In this document: positions 46,140 through 57,468 of the stretch, in pieces | Layout of the letters: every line of letters starts with the position of its first letter | Position numbering within the stretch: position 1 is the stretch's first letter | DNA from: Megaustenia siamemsis | Lineage: Eukaryota > Mollusca > Gastropoda > Stylommatophora > Ariophantidae | NCBI GenBank assembly: GCA_032433765.1 | Contig: JAVIAB010000160.1 | Span: forward strand, 12,693,969 to 12,757,968 | Direction: 5' to 3' | DNA length: 64,000 nucleotides | Notes under the pieces: generated by a model | Databases searched by the model: none | What the model was told of the DNA's origin: nothing | Seen by the model: the letters and a program-made list of their open reading frames with translations, nothing else | Translations under genes and position numbers: made by a program

Positions 46140-48650
46140 AGACTTCTTCTTCTACCTTTCAACTCCCAGTGGAGCATAGGTCTTCAACAAACACTTCACA
46201 AGCCGTTCTGTTTCTTGCCATTCTTTTAAGATCGTTCCATGTCTTCCCCATCATCTTCATCTCTGCTTCTATCTGTCTTCTCCAAGAATTCCTTGGTCTT
46301 CCTCTTTGTCTATTTCCCTGGGGATTCCAAAAAAGGGCCTGTTGTGTAATACTCTCAGTTGGCTTCCGCAGTGTGTGTCCTATCCAGCGCTATCATCTTC
46401 GCTGTATCTCTTTATCCACTGGTATTTGGTACATTTCCATAATTCTATGTTAGTGATTTTGTCCTGCCATTTCCATCCTTTCATTCTTTCGTAAGCATCC
46501 ATTAATGAAAGTCTGTATCTTCATGATTGTCAATTTTGTTGTTCTCCATGTTTCACAGCCATATAATGAGACTGACTTATTGTAGTTGAAAATTTTTATT
46601 ATAGTATTTAACCTAATTTCTTTGGACTTACATATGCTTCCCAGTGCAACCTTGTTTTTGATATCCTTATTTTGGTATCGTTTTCTGTTCCTCCCTCTTT
46701 ATCTATATTACTGCCCAGATATATGTAAGATTATACTTTTAGTAGGTAGAGATATTTCTCCTACTTTTTATTTGGTTATTGCCAACTGCATTAATTCTCA
46801 TAATTGTGGTCTTATCTCTATTTATTTTCAGTCCCATCTGTTGTGATCTCTCATCAAGTATGCTCATTTTATCCTGCATCTGTTGATGGTTGTGTGATAG
46901 GAGAGCTATATCATCAGCAAAGTCTAAATCATCAAGTTGCTTGGTCAGTGACCACTGGATCCCATTTCTGTTGTTTTGAGTTATTGTTATTTTCGTAATC
47001 CAATCTATGGCCAGTAGAAAGAGAAATAGGAGGAATCCCTGCCTTTCCTTATTTCAAATGCTTCTGTAAGCTGCCCTTCATGCACCACACTACATTTCGT
47101 TCCTTCATACATTGTTTTTATCAGGTTAATAAACTTTGTGGGGATTCTGTAATGACTCAGGAACTTCCAAAGCATTCCTCTGTCTAAACTATCAAATGCC
47201 TTTTCGTAATCTATGAATCCAATATAAAGTGGGGATTTTAGTTCTAAACTTTGTTCATCTATTATACGTAGAGTAGTTATTTGATCAGCACATTTTCTGT
47301 TCTTCCTAAAACCTGCTTGTTCATCTCTCAAATGTTTCTCTATAGCCTCTTTTAGTCTCTCCAGAATGATTCTGCTTAATGTTTTTCCTGACACTGATAG
47401 TAGCACAGTCCCACTATAATTTGTGCACTCCTGTAAACTTCCTTTCTTTGGTAGTTTGATCATATAACCTTCTTTCCAGTCTTTAGGTATTTCTTCCCTC
47501 TCCCATATTTTATCTAGTAGATTATGTAACATCTTGGTAGAGGTGTTAATATCTGCTTTGATGGCTTCCGAAGGAATTTCATCTGGTCCTGTGGCTTTAC
47601 CATTTTTTAATAGTTTGATGGCTTTCATTATTTCTTCTTTACTTGGTTATCCACAGTTAACGTGTAACTCTTCTTCTGTTGGTAGTTTATCTGGAGGATT
47701 ATTTGAGCCGGGTCTATTCAAAGGTTCTTCAAAGTGCTCTTTCCTTCTTTCCATTTGCTCCCTTATATTACTAAGCAAATTTCCTTTCATATCTTTAATA
47801 AAGGTATTGATCTGTTTGTATTTTCTTTAAATTTATCTAGGGTCTCTGCTATCATCCATGTCTTTTTCAGATGTTCTCTTTTTTCCCAGCGTTTCCTCGC
47901 ATGTCACTTTCCACATATCATTTACCTGTTTCCAATGATCTTCTATATTTATTGTACTTTCTAGTTGTTGCAGGACTTGGTGTTTGGTATTGTGACTGAA
48001 AATATATCATTAATTCCTTGTTCTTTAAGAAACCTTACATTGAAATACTTTCTACTCTTTCGCGTTGCAGTATATCTTTTCAATGTTATCAAGGAATGCA
48101 CATAAGATACGGATATAATGGGAAGCAGTAGGGCCAAGACTAATGAGAGCAACCTTTAAAACAACAACTACAAACTAAATAAAAATACACATTATCCAAT
48201 GCTATGCACCAACCAATGATAAGGATGATTTAGTTAAAGATGAATTCTATAAACAGTTACAATGTCAGATGGATGAAAGACGAGCCAATGATATTATAAT
48301 CTTGATGAGAGACCTAAATGCAAAAGTAGAATCAAACAACAGATACTTCGAAGAGATTATGGGAAAACATGGACTTGGAGATATAAATGAGATCGGAGAG
48401 ATATTCATGAACTTCTGTGCTCTTAATCAAATGAGCCTAGGAGGAACAATATTCCAACATAAAAGAATACATAAAGCTACATGGGTGTCACCAGATCATA
48501 GAACGAAGAATCAAAATGACTACATTTATATTAATAATAAGTTGAAGTCATCCTTACAGGATGTAAAAGTATATTGAGGAGCAGATGTGGCTTCAGATCA
48601 TCATCTTCGGCTAACTAAACTTAAACTTAAACTAAAAAGATATTTTTAAA
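46140..48650 (-). mobile_element. LINE-D long copy with inverted endonuclease segment
   Basis: Minus-strand part (about 48100 down to 46140): linker 'RKSRKYFNVRFLKEQGIND', then 'KAIKLLKNGKATGPDEIPSE', 'WKEGYMIKLPKKGSL', 'DEQAGFRKNRKCADQITTLR', 'LYIGFIDYEKAFDSLDRGM', 'INLIKTMYEGTKCSV' (reverse transcriptase fingers and palm), a damaged catalytic region near 46995, and the C-terminal part that matches 39725-40140. Plus-strand part (about 48110-48650): endonuclease motifs 'IILMRDLNAKVESNN', 'HKATWVSPD', 'KNQNDYIYIN' and 'ASDHHLRLTKLKLKL', typical of the APE-type nuclease. The two halves face each other, as expected of twin priming. The element is dead through stops and frameshifts. Confidence 0.88.
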
Positions 48651-48654
48651 AGTT

Positions 48655-49445
48655 TTTTTTAAAAAAAAGAATTCTTCTTATACGCTCACTAAGTTTCTCG
48701 TTTCTGGCTGTGCCCATCTTAACTCCCATCTCTTTCATCCGGAGGAGTGACGTGGATTTATGGTTGTCGAAGTATTGTGCCCTTCCTACATCTCGGAGGG
48801 CATTGATGACGTCCACCTGAACCATTGATTGACCGTCTTCAGCGGCAGCGCAGGTGGCCAACCTGTCCGCTCTTTCATTTTTCCCGTACTCCCTTATGTC
48901 TCGTAACGTAGACAAAATTGAATCTACGTATTGTTGACTTCTGCAATGAATCCATTCATTGCCTGCGTACAGAGTCCGCCACCACTTATTTTAGCATGCT
49001 CAACGAATAACTCGCCGCGATAGCTCAGTGGTTAGTGAACTGGACTACAAAGGACAAGAGGTAGGGTTCGATCCCGGCCGACGGCTTCCAGTTCACCCAG
49101 CCTTTAATGGGTACCGGATTTTTTTTTCTGGGAAAGTAAAGCGGCACGGGCGTAAAACCGACCACATTACCCGAAAATCATGTGCTGAAGGTCTGTAAAA
49201 TTTATGGCCACTAACACCATATTCCCTATACGCCACTTGGCGTAACGGGGGCACTTTACTTTTTTTTTTTTACAACGAATAACTCAGTATACAGACGTGG
49301 GTGTAGTCTTGTGACTCCAACCAGAGAAATGCCCTGGTCACTACCATCTTCGAGCTACTCGTGGTCATAACTTTGACGCACTGTCTTCCTTGACTATTCT
49401 GCCTATACTTGATTGAGCAGACAGTAATCAACGATTCCTGGTAGA
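48655..49445 (-). mobile_element. RNase H-bearing LINE remnant, split by SINE-1
   Basis: Minus strand, broken frames: a 'DGS.QG...VGVT' strand-like start (about 49350), then beyond the SINE 'YGKNERADRLATCAAAED', 'VDVINALRDVGRAQYF' and 'STSLLRMKEMGVKMGTAR', which resemble the RNase H domain and following region of some invertebrate LINEs ('GNERADRLA' motif). The family is not assigned. The SINE at 49014-49272 interrupts it. Confidence 0.55.
49014..49272 (+). mobile_element. SINE-1 copy, full-length with 13-bp duplication
   Basis: A box in 'gccgcgatagctcagtggtt', B box 'gggttcgatcccg', body 'cacccagcctttaatgggta', 'ctgggaaagtaaagcggcac', 'catgtgctgaaggtctgta', end 'ccacttggcgtaacggggg' and a T-rich tail. 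Target-site duplication 'caacgaataactc' at 49001-49013 and 49273-49285 is perfect. Confidence 0.95.
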
Positions 49446-49545
49446 GTGCTAGTTCCTTTAACCAACTTCTATAGTCATGTATTGGGAAAGGACAATAACA
49501 TGGTCATCTAAGTGTGGCTAGAAAATGAAAAGCAAACCCGGTTCA

Positions 49546-49589
<44 letters not shown>

Positions 49590-50461
49590 TTTGTAGTTTT
49601 GCAAGATGATACACGCTTGGCTATGAGCAACAAGAAAAGCCAGGAGAAATATGATATTTTTCTCTGTACGAAACTGGAATGAAGAGAAATGCAAGATGAA
49701 TGTAAATGTGGCATTATTAAAACATTCCCAGCGGCGAAAGCTGGGGCCCATGTTCAATCTAACGGGTGATTCAGCTGAAAAATGAAGACGATAATAAACG
49801 AGGCAGGCATCAAGTTTCAGGCATTTCACCCGGTTCTGTTACAGGACTTATTTATTGAGGAAATAGCCAAAGAGTGTTCTTCTATGTTGCGGTATTGACC
49901 AATAGCCTAAATGCTTGCACGTGACTATGTTGGGATAGGGTCGACTACTCGATCTAATCAAGGGAGTAGGAGTCGAAGTGGGAAGACAAATCGCTCCTCT
50001 CCCATCCTCTCGTATTGGAGTAAATCATGGATGCATTGTTATTAAAGAACATAGAAACCTGTGGGCCGCTGATGGATATAACCGAGAGATGAAAATCTGG
50101 GTGTACAAGATAGAAGGGACCCTGTCGCGCTTTGGTTTGATCTACAGGAAATATGGCGTTAATGCCCATAATGGAATATATCTGATCATTGGAATATATT
50201 TTGAGTAATACCGTATCCAAAAAAGAAAATATATCTATATAGGCACTCATCTAAGACTAAGTGAACATAGAAGCCATTTGTTCAGGATAGTACAAGACAT
50301 CTTGTCCTCAAGAGACAAGTTCACTAATTGCGGTATTGTCTCACAAACAACTGAAATCTAATTATGATAAAAGAGTGCAATTGTTTTGCTTGTTTTCTTT
50401 CTTTCTGATTGGTTGAAGAAGTAATGATTGTTTACAGATTGCTAGAACAGATTGTTATCAA
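49446..50461. other. Unassigned stretch with T38 run
   Basis: A pure T run at 49551-49588. Small open frames at 49978-50208 (+) and 49954-50250 (-) overlap and match nothing I know. Confidence 0.5.
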
Positions 50462-50565
50462 AACATACATATAAGTGTTTAGTCCTTCCCAACAATTGTT
50501 ATCACACAATGTATACATATAAGTGTTTAGTCGTTCCCAACCATTGTTATCACACAATGTATATA
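50462..50565. repeat. 48-bp tandem duplication
   Basis: 'catataagtgtttagtc' at about 50468 and 50516, with 'ttgttatcacacaatgtata' following each copy. Confidence 0.85.
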
Positions 50566-51079
50566 TTCTGCTAGTTAGTGTAGCTCGCTAGTTATGCACA
50601 CTTCTAGCTCTACGCTTCCAGTCGCATCATTTAACGCCTGTCCACAATGACTTCCAATTCCAAGTGTTTGAAATCCACATCCTGATTAATCATAGTCTAC
50701 TTGTTGTTATTGTTGTTCTTCTTGTTGTTGTTGTTATTGTTGTTCTTGTTGTTCTTGTTGTTGTTATTGTTGTTGTTGCTGTGGTTAGGATCATCATCGT
50801 TGCACAAAAGGCAAAGCCATGGGTGCTCCAACATTTCAATTTATGGCCTACTCTCTTCGATCTCATCCGTTAAGGTCTCGACAACGTGCATGAGTGCACT
50901 CGGGACCTCCTGTTTAATGCCGTTGTCCAAGCCAAACATCGAATCTCAGTTTCCAGATCAGGGAAGAGTAACACCACGAATAGATCACGGCGTCATTTTT
51001 CCTATTTAAAAAAAAAACACTTGTAATTTTTAACCCGGGCCGTTCATGCCCTGAGGTCGGCCGACGTGGTACCTCTAGA
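50566..51079. other. Unassigned stretch with GTT microsatellite
   Basis: (GTT/ATT)n tract at 50699-50782. Thereafter no gene. A tRNA-like 'gaggtcggccgacgtggtac' at about 51052 may be a reversed SINE head, unproven. Confidence 0.45.
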
Positions 51080-53385
51080 CCACCTAACCTCCAACTTACA
51101 GTTGTCATTCTCTAGACTACATAACCTCCAACTCACAATTGTCATTCTCTAGACCACATAACCTCCAACTCACAGTTGTCATTCTCTAGACCACATAACC
51201 TCCAACTCACAGTTGTCATTCTCTAGACCACATAACCTCCAACTCACAGTTGTCATTCTCTAGACCACATAACCTTCAACTCACAGTTGTCATTCTCTAG
51301 ACAACATAACCTCCAACAAAATACAGTTGTCATTCTCTAGACAACATAACCTACAACTCACAGTTGTCATTCTCTAGACCACATAACCTCCAACTCACAG
51401 TTGTCATTCTCTAGACCACATAACCTCCAACTCACAGTTGTCATTCTCTAGACCACATAACCTTCAACTCACAGTTGTCATTCTCTAGACAACATAACCT
51501 CCAACAAAATACAGTTGTCATTCTCTAGACAACATAACCTACAACTCACAGTTGTCATTCTCTAGACAACATAACCTCCAACTCACAGTTGTCATTCTCT
51601 AGACAACATAACCTCCAACTCACAGTTGTCATTCTCTAGACCACATAACCTTCAACTCACAGTTGTCATTCTCTAGACAACATAACCTCCAACAAATACA
51701 GTTGTCATTCTCTAGACAACATAACCTCCAACTCACAGTTGTCATTCTCTAGACAACATAACCTACAACTCACAGTTGTCATTCTCTAGACAACATAACC
51801 TCCAACTCACAGTTGTCATTCTCTAGACAACATAACCTCCAACTCACAGTTGTCATTCTCTAGACAACGTAACCTCCAACAAATACAGTTTTCATTCTCT
51901 AGACAACATTACCTCCAACTCACAGTTGTCATTCTCTAGACAACGTAACCTCTAACTCACAGTTGTCATTCTCTAGACAACATAACCTCCAACTCACAGT
52001 TGTCATTCTCTAGACAACATAACCTCCAACAAATACAGTTTTCATTCTCTAGACAACATAACCTCCAACTCACAGCTGTCAATCTCTAGACAACATAACC
52101 TCTAACTCACAGTTGTCATTCTCTAGACAACATAACCTCCAACTCACAGTTGCCATTCTCTAGACCACTTAACTTCCAACTCACAGTTGCCATTCTCTAG
52201 ACCACCTAAACTCAACTCACAGTTGCCATTCTCTAGACAACACAACCCCCAACTCAGAGTTGACATTCTCTAGACCACCTAACCTCTAACTCAGAATTGC
52301 CATTCTCTAGACCTCATAACCCCCAACTCACAGTTGCCTTTCTTTAGACCACATAACCTCCAACTCACAGTTTCCATTCTCAAGACCACATAACCTCCAA
52401 CTCACAGTTTCCATTCTCTAGACCACAAAACTCCAACTCCCTTTTGCTATTCTGTAGATCACATAACCCCCAACTGATAATTGCCATTCTCTAGACCACA
52501 TAACCCCCAACTCATAATTGCCATTCTCTAGACCACATAACCTCCAACTCACAGTTGCCATTCTCTAGACCACATAACCCCCAACTCATAATTGCCATTC
52601 TCTATACCACATAACCCCCAACTCATAATTGCCATTCTCTAGACCACATAACCCCCAACTCATAATTGCCATTCTCTAGACCACATAACCCCCAACTCAT
52701 AATTGCCATTCTCTAGACCACATAACCTCCAACTCACAGTTGCCATTCTCTAGACCACATAACCCCCAACTCATAATTGCCATTCTCTAGACCACATAAC
52801 CTCCAACTCACAGTTGCCATTCTCTAGACAACATAACCCCCAACTCATAATTGCCATTCTCTAGACCACATAACCCCCAACTCATAATTGCCATTCTCTA
52901 GACCACATAACCTCCAACTCACAGTTGCCATTCTGTAGACCACCTAACCCCCAACTCATAATTGCCATTCTCTATACCACATAACCCCCAACTCATAGTT
53001 GCCATTCTCTAGACCACATAACCCCCAACTCATAATTGCCATTCTCTAGACCACATAACCCCCAACTCATAATTGCCATTCTCTAGACCACATAACCTCC
53101 AACTCACAGTTGCCATTCTCTAGACCACATAACCCCCAACTCATAATTGCCATTCTCTAGACCACATAACCTCCAACTCACAGTTGCCATTCTCTAGACA
53201 ACATAACCCCCAACTCATAATTGCCATTCTCTAGACCACATAACCCCCAACTCATAATTGCCATTCTCTAGACCACATAACCCCCAACTCATAATTGCCA
53301 TTCTCTAGACCACATAACCTCCAACTCACAGTTGCCATTCTGTAGACCACCTAACCCCTAACTCACAGTTGTCATTCTCTAGACA
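51080..53385. repeat. 37-bp satellite, about 62 copies
   Basis: Unit 'cataacctccaactcacagt' + 'tgtcattctctagacca'. Left half: 'ttgtcattctctagacaac' types with marker copies 'caacaaaatacagttgtc' about 188 bp apart. From about 52140 rightward the unit becomes 'ttgccattctctagacc', alternating 'cctccaactcacag' with 'cccccaactcataa'. The right part shows repeated multi-unit blocks (compare 52555-52960 with 53085-53350). Confidence 0.97.
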
Positions 53386-53564
53386 TATATCAGAGCAAGC
53401 CCCAATTATCTCCCATGGCAAAGTTCTTAACAACTGGTGCTATCGTAGCAAGTCCGAAAGCCCTTTCACTTGATATTTTCTAATTCTTCTTGTTGTTAAT
53501 CGGTTTTTCAGTGGCCAGAAGTGTAGATAAATACACAGCCCGTGAAGTTATGCTGCCTCCACAT

Positions 53565-54212
53565 GTTGAGTAGTTCAGCCGCCTGGAGGCCCAACATATG
53601 GACATGTTGAGTAGTTCAGTCGCCTGGAGGCCCAACATATGGACATGTTGAGTAGTTCAGTCGCCTGGAGGCACAAAATATGGACATGTTGAGTAGTTCA
53701 GCCGCCTGGAGGCACAACATATGGACATGTTGAGTAGTTCAGCCGCCTGGAGGCACAACATATGGACATGTTGAGTAGTTCAGCCGCTTCCATATGTTGA
53801 GTAGTTCAGCCGCCTCCATATGTTGAGTAGTTCAGCTGCCACAATATGTTTTATTCAGCCGTCTCTATATGTTGAGTAGCTTAGCTTCCTCCATATGTTG
53901 TGTAGTTTAGACGTCTCCATATGTTGAGTAGTTCAGCCGCCTCCATATGTTGAGTAGTTCAGCTGCCACCATATGTTTTATTCAGCCGTCTCTGTATGTT
54001 GAGTAGCTTAGCTTCCTCCATATGTTGTGTAGTTTAGACGCCTCCATATGTTGAGTAGTTCAGTCGCCACCAAATGTTGAGTACTTCAGCCGCCTCCATA
54101 TGTTGAGTAGTGCAGCCGCCACCATATGTTGAGTAGTTCAGCCGCCACCATATGTTGAGTAGTTCAGCCGCCACCATATGTTGAGTAGTTCAGCCGGCCA
54201 CCATATGTTGTG
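53565..54212. repeat. 41-bp then 26-bp minisatellite
   Basis: 53570-53770: 'acatgttgagtagttcagcc' + 'gcctggaggcacaacatatg' + G. 53770-54212: shortened 'ccatatgttgagtagttcag' + 'ccgcct' with variants. The short unit lacks 'ggaggcacaaca', so it is a deletion derivative of the long one, or the reverse. Confidence 0.94.
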
Positions 54213-54324
54213 CAGTTCATCCATGATTTACGTAGCTACCTGTTCAAGACTTAATAGTGTATGGACTATAGACGGTATCAATAGCTACATGAAAGACATA
54301 TTGAAACATATTTTGAGGATGCTT

Positions 54325-54880
54325 TGGTCTAGAGTTAAGGACCGACGTCGCCTCACGGCAGGAATGACCAGGGTTTAAAGTCCAGTAGAAAAGGTGGTGA
54401 TTTTTTGTTTTCCAAAGTGGTAACAATAAATTCGTGTTTTCGTTATGAAGGGAGCCGCGATAGCTCAGTGGTTAGTGAACTGGACTGCAAAGGACAAGAG
54501 GTAGGGTTCGATCTCAACCGACGGCTTCCGGGTTTACCCAGCCTTAAATGGGTACCGGATTTTTTTCTGGGAAAGTAAAGCAGCACGGGCGTAATACCAA
54601 CCACATTACCCCAAAAATCATGTGCTGAAGGTCTGTAAAATATAGGGTCACTAACACCATATTTCCCTATACGCCACTTGGCGTGACGGGGGTACTTTAC
54701 TTTTTTTTTTTTTTCGTCATGACGTCACCATCCCCTGGTTTCTTGGGTGATCTGATGTCTATTCTTCTCAGATAACGGTAATAAACGGGAGGTCCCGTGT
54801 ACACTCGCGCACGTTAAAGATCCATCAGCAGTTGAAATCGAAAAGAGTAGACCATAAACATGGCCGCTGTCCATACAATA
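54325..54880 (+). mobile_element. SINE-2 copy interrupted by SINE-1
   Basis: Left part 54325-54451 ('ccagggtttaaagtccag', 'gtgttttcgttatgaag') and right part 54715-54880 ('gataacggtaataaacggga', 'ggtcccgtgtacactcgcgc', 'gcacgttaaagatcc', 'accataaacatggccgctgt') together make the order seen at 41070-41335. SINE-1 occupies 54452-54714. Confidence 0.85.
54452..54714 (+). mobile_element. SINE-1 copy nested in SINE-2
   Basis: Complete family order from 'gagccgcgatagctcagtgg' through 'gggttcgatctc' and 'ggaaagtaaagcagcacg' to 'cttggcgtgacgggggtac' and a T-rich tail. Short imperfect flanks 'cgttatga' / 'cgtcatga' could be a decayed target-site duplication. Confidence 0.93.
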
Positions 54881-55794
54881 TTGTCAGCAAAAAACCGACC
54901 CACATTGTGGATCACAGGCCGTGCTACGGAGTTCATGCACGTGGGTCAGGATTCTCCACGGATTTTCTTGAGGGGATATCGGAGTACCTATGGGTTCGTC
55001 CGGTGTGCAGGGATCATCATCATAACAACAAACAAATATATTTGACAGCCACAACAGCTTTGACCTCCACTCTGAAGGTAGTTGATATGCGAGCGTAGCA
55101 TTGTTCTGTATTGTTGTGATTATCGTTACATTAACTATACCACATCAATACGCTTATTTCTTATTATATTAGTATACGCTTATTACACACTTCATTTTGT
55201 TTCGGTTGTTTTTCATTCACAATTTCACTACAGCTCGTCATACATTATACACATTTCCTTTGAGATTAACAACGACTTTCAATGTTATCTTGAATCAGAA
55301 CCGGCTATTTCGACATGATTAAATCACTTGCAGTTATTTAATGTATTTTACCCAGATTTTTTCTAACATCTATCGTAAAACGAAAATAATAGCCAATCTC
55401 CTGGTCTATGGATTCATATTTCAAAAAAATATGTAATTGCATTTTGGCTTCCATTGTATACGAAATTCCGAAGTTTTTTATTTGTGAAATATTTAAGAAT
55501 GGATTTCATTTCCATCTCGAAGAGTAATTACGATTTCGAATAATTTAGCGTCCCAAATTCCGTAGCATGTCCCTTGGGGTTACCAGAGAATAACTTGCTG
55601 AGCTAATCGATTTCTTTTTTAAATGCTTGATTCTGCACGCGTACTCGATTATGAACATCCACAAACAGAATGAGAGGATGTTGACAAGAGCAGGGTATCG
55701 ATCCTCGTGTCGGCCATCATGTGTCTCTTTTTTTGCATTACTACTTACTACATTTAGGCTCGGTTGCGGAGTGAGAGTCGGCGTCGGAAAGTGA
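54881..55794. other. Unassigned stretch
   Basis: Open frames at 54832-55098 (+) overlap the SINE-2 end and are not credible genes. The remainder is A/T-rich with no recognised element. Confidence 0.5.
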
Positions 55795-57468
55795 GTTGTA
55801 GATTCGGTGAGAGAGTGGCGAAGTGGTTCGTAAAGTTAGTGTTGTAGTTTGGGTATCTGAGTGGCAGAGGTAATAGTAACAACAAAGAAAAAGACATCAC
55901 CTCGGTGCAAAATAAAGACAAGTGGAACAATATTAAAACAGGTAAATGAATTTAAATATTTGGGAACTTTGTTAACCTCATACGGAAGATGTACAAAAGA
56001 GGTGAGGTACAGAATGGTTCAGGCAAAAGCAGCTTTCCAAAAAATGAGGAAGATACTATGAAATCCATTTTGGCAATAGAAACAAGAAATAAAGTTCATA
56101 AATGTTATGTAGATTCAGTCAGCATATGGATGTAATCATGGACAATAGGATACAAGACACGAAAATCACTGGAGCCTGTAGAAATATGGTTTTACAGAAG
56201 AATGTTGAGAATATCATGGACAGCTAAGAAGAGTAATGAAAATGTTCTGAAAGAGGCTAAAGCAAAAAGAGAGCTAATTTCCAATATTAGGAAGAAACAA
56301 TCATCATCTTTTGGCCATGTAATGAGAAGAGAACAGCTGGAATATATTGTAACAACTGGAAAAATTGATGGACGAAGAGACAGAGGGAACCAAAGAGAAA
56401 AAATACCAGACAGCTGATAATAGAAATGATAAATAACTGTCGAGGTCAAAAAGTGTGAAGAGACATGATCACCAACGCCAGTAGGCCCTGTATTTGATGT
56501 TGATGATGATGATGTGAGTGGCGAAGTTTTTCGTAAAGTTAGTGTTGTAGATTCCGTGTGAGAGTGTCCAAGTACTTCGTAAAGTTAGTGTTGTAGGTTA
56601 TGTGTGGGAGTGGCGAAGTACTTCGTAAAGTTAGTGCAGTAGATTCCGTGTGAGAGTGGTGAAGTACTTCGTAAAGTTAGTGCTGTAGATTCCGTGTGAG
56701 AGTGGCGAAGTACTACGCAAAGTTAGTGCTGTAGATTCCGTGTGAGAGTGGCGAAGTACTTCATAAAGTTAGTGTTGTTGATTCCGTGTGAGGTGGCGAA
56801 GTACTTCGTAAATTTAGTGTTGTAGATTCCGTGTGAGATTGGCGAAGTACTTCGTAAATTTAGTGTTGTAGATTCCGTGTGAGAGTGTCCAAGTACTTCG
56901 TAAAGTTAGTGTTGTAGATTCCGTGTGAGAGTGGCGAAATACTTCGTAAAGTTAGTGTTGTAGATCCTGTATGAGAGTGGCGAAGCACCTCGTAAATTTA
57001 GTGTTGTAGATCTCGTATGAGAGTGGCGAAGTACCTCGTAAAGTTAGTGCTGTAGATCCCATATGAGAGTGGCGAAGTACCTCGTAAAGTTAGTGCTGTA
57101 GATCCTGTATGAGAGTGGCGAAGTACCTCGTAAAGTTAGTGCTGTAGATCATGTATGAGAGTGGCGAAGTACCTCGTAAAGTTAGTGTTGTAGATCCTGT
57201 ATGCGAGTGACGAAGTACCTCGTAAATTTAGTGCTGTAGATCCTGTATGAGAGTGGCGAAGTACCTCGTAAAGTTAGTGTTGTAGATCTCGTATGAGAGT
57301 GGCGAAGTACCTCGTAAAGTTAGTGCTGTAGATCCCATATGAGAGTGGCGAAGTACCTCGTAAAGTTAGTGTTGTAGATTTCGTATGAGAGTGGCGAAGT
57401 ACCTCGTAAAGTTAATGTTGTAGATCTCGTATGAGAGTGGCGAAGTACCTCGTAAAGTTAGTGTTGTT
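55795..57468. repeat. About 46-bp minisatellite, split by LINE-B
   Basis: Unit 'gagagtggcgaagtacctcg' + 'taaagttagtgctgtagatc' + about six bases. One to two copies lie at 55795-55862 and about 20 at 56517-57468. Left copies have 'ttccgtgtgag', right copies 'tcccgtatgag'. LINE-B separates the two parts. Confidence 0.95.
55865..56514 (+). mobile_element. LINE-B copy inserted in the 46-bp array
   Basis: 'EVIVTTKKKTSPRCKIKTS', 'GTILKQVNEFKYLGTLLTS', 'MVQAKAAFQKMRKIL', then after frameshifts 'RMLRISWTAKKSNENVLKE', 'MRREQLEYIVTTGKIDGRR' and a TGATGATGATG tail. 8-bp 'tgagtggc' is present at both edges (55858-55865, 56515-56522), but that word also belongs to the array unit. Confidence 0.9.

Noticed and set aside
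48646..48915. Independent host gene with an RNase H-like motif
   Set aside because: It is surrounded by LINE sequence and has broken continuation across a SINE, so a transposon remnant is more likely.
51052..51110. Reversed SINE head before the 37-bp array
   Set aside because: Only a short tRNA-like word is visible and no body follows.
1..54212. Regular repeats considered as CRISPR arrays
   Set aside because: Units are directly adjacent without unique spacers, the host is eukaryotic, and no cas genes are present.
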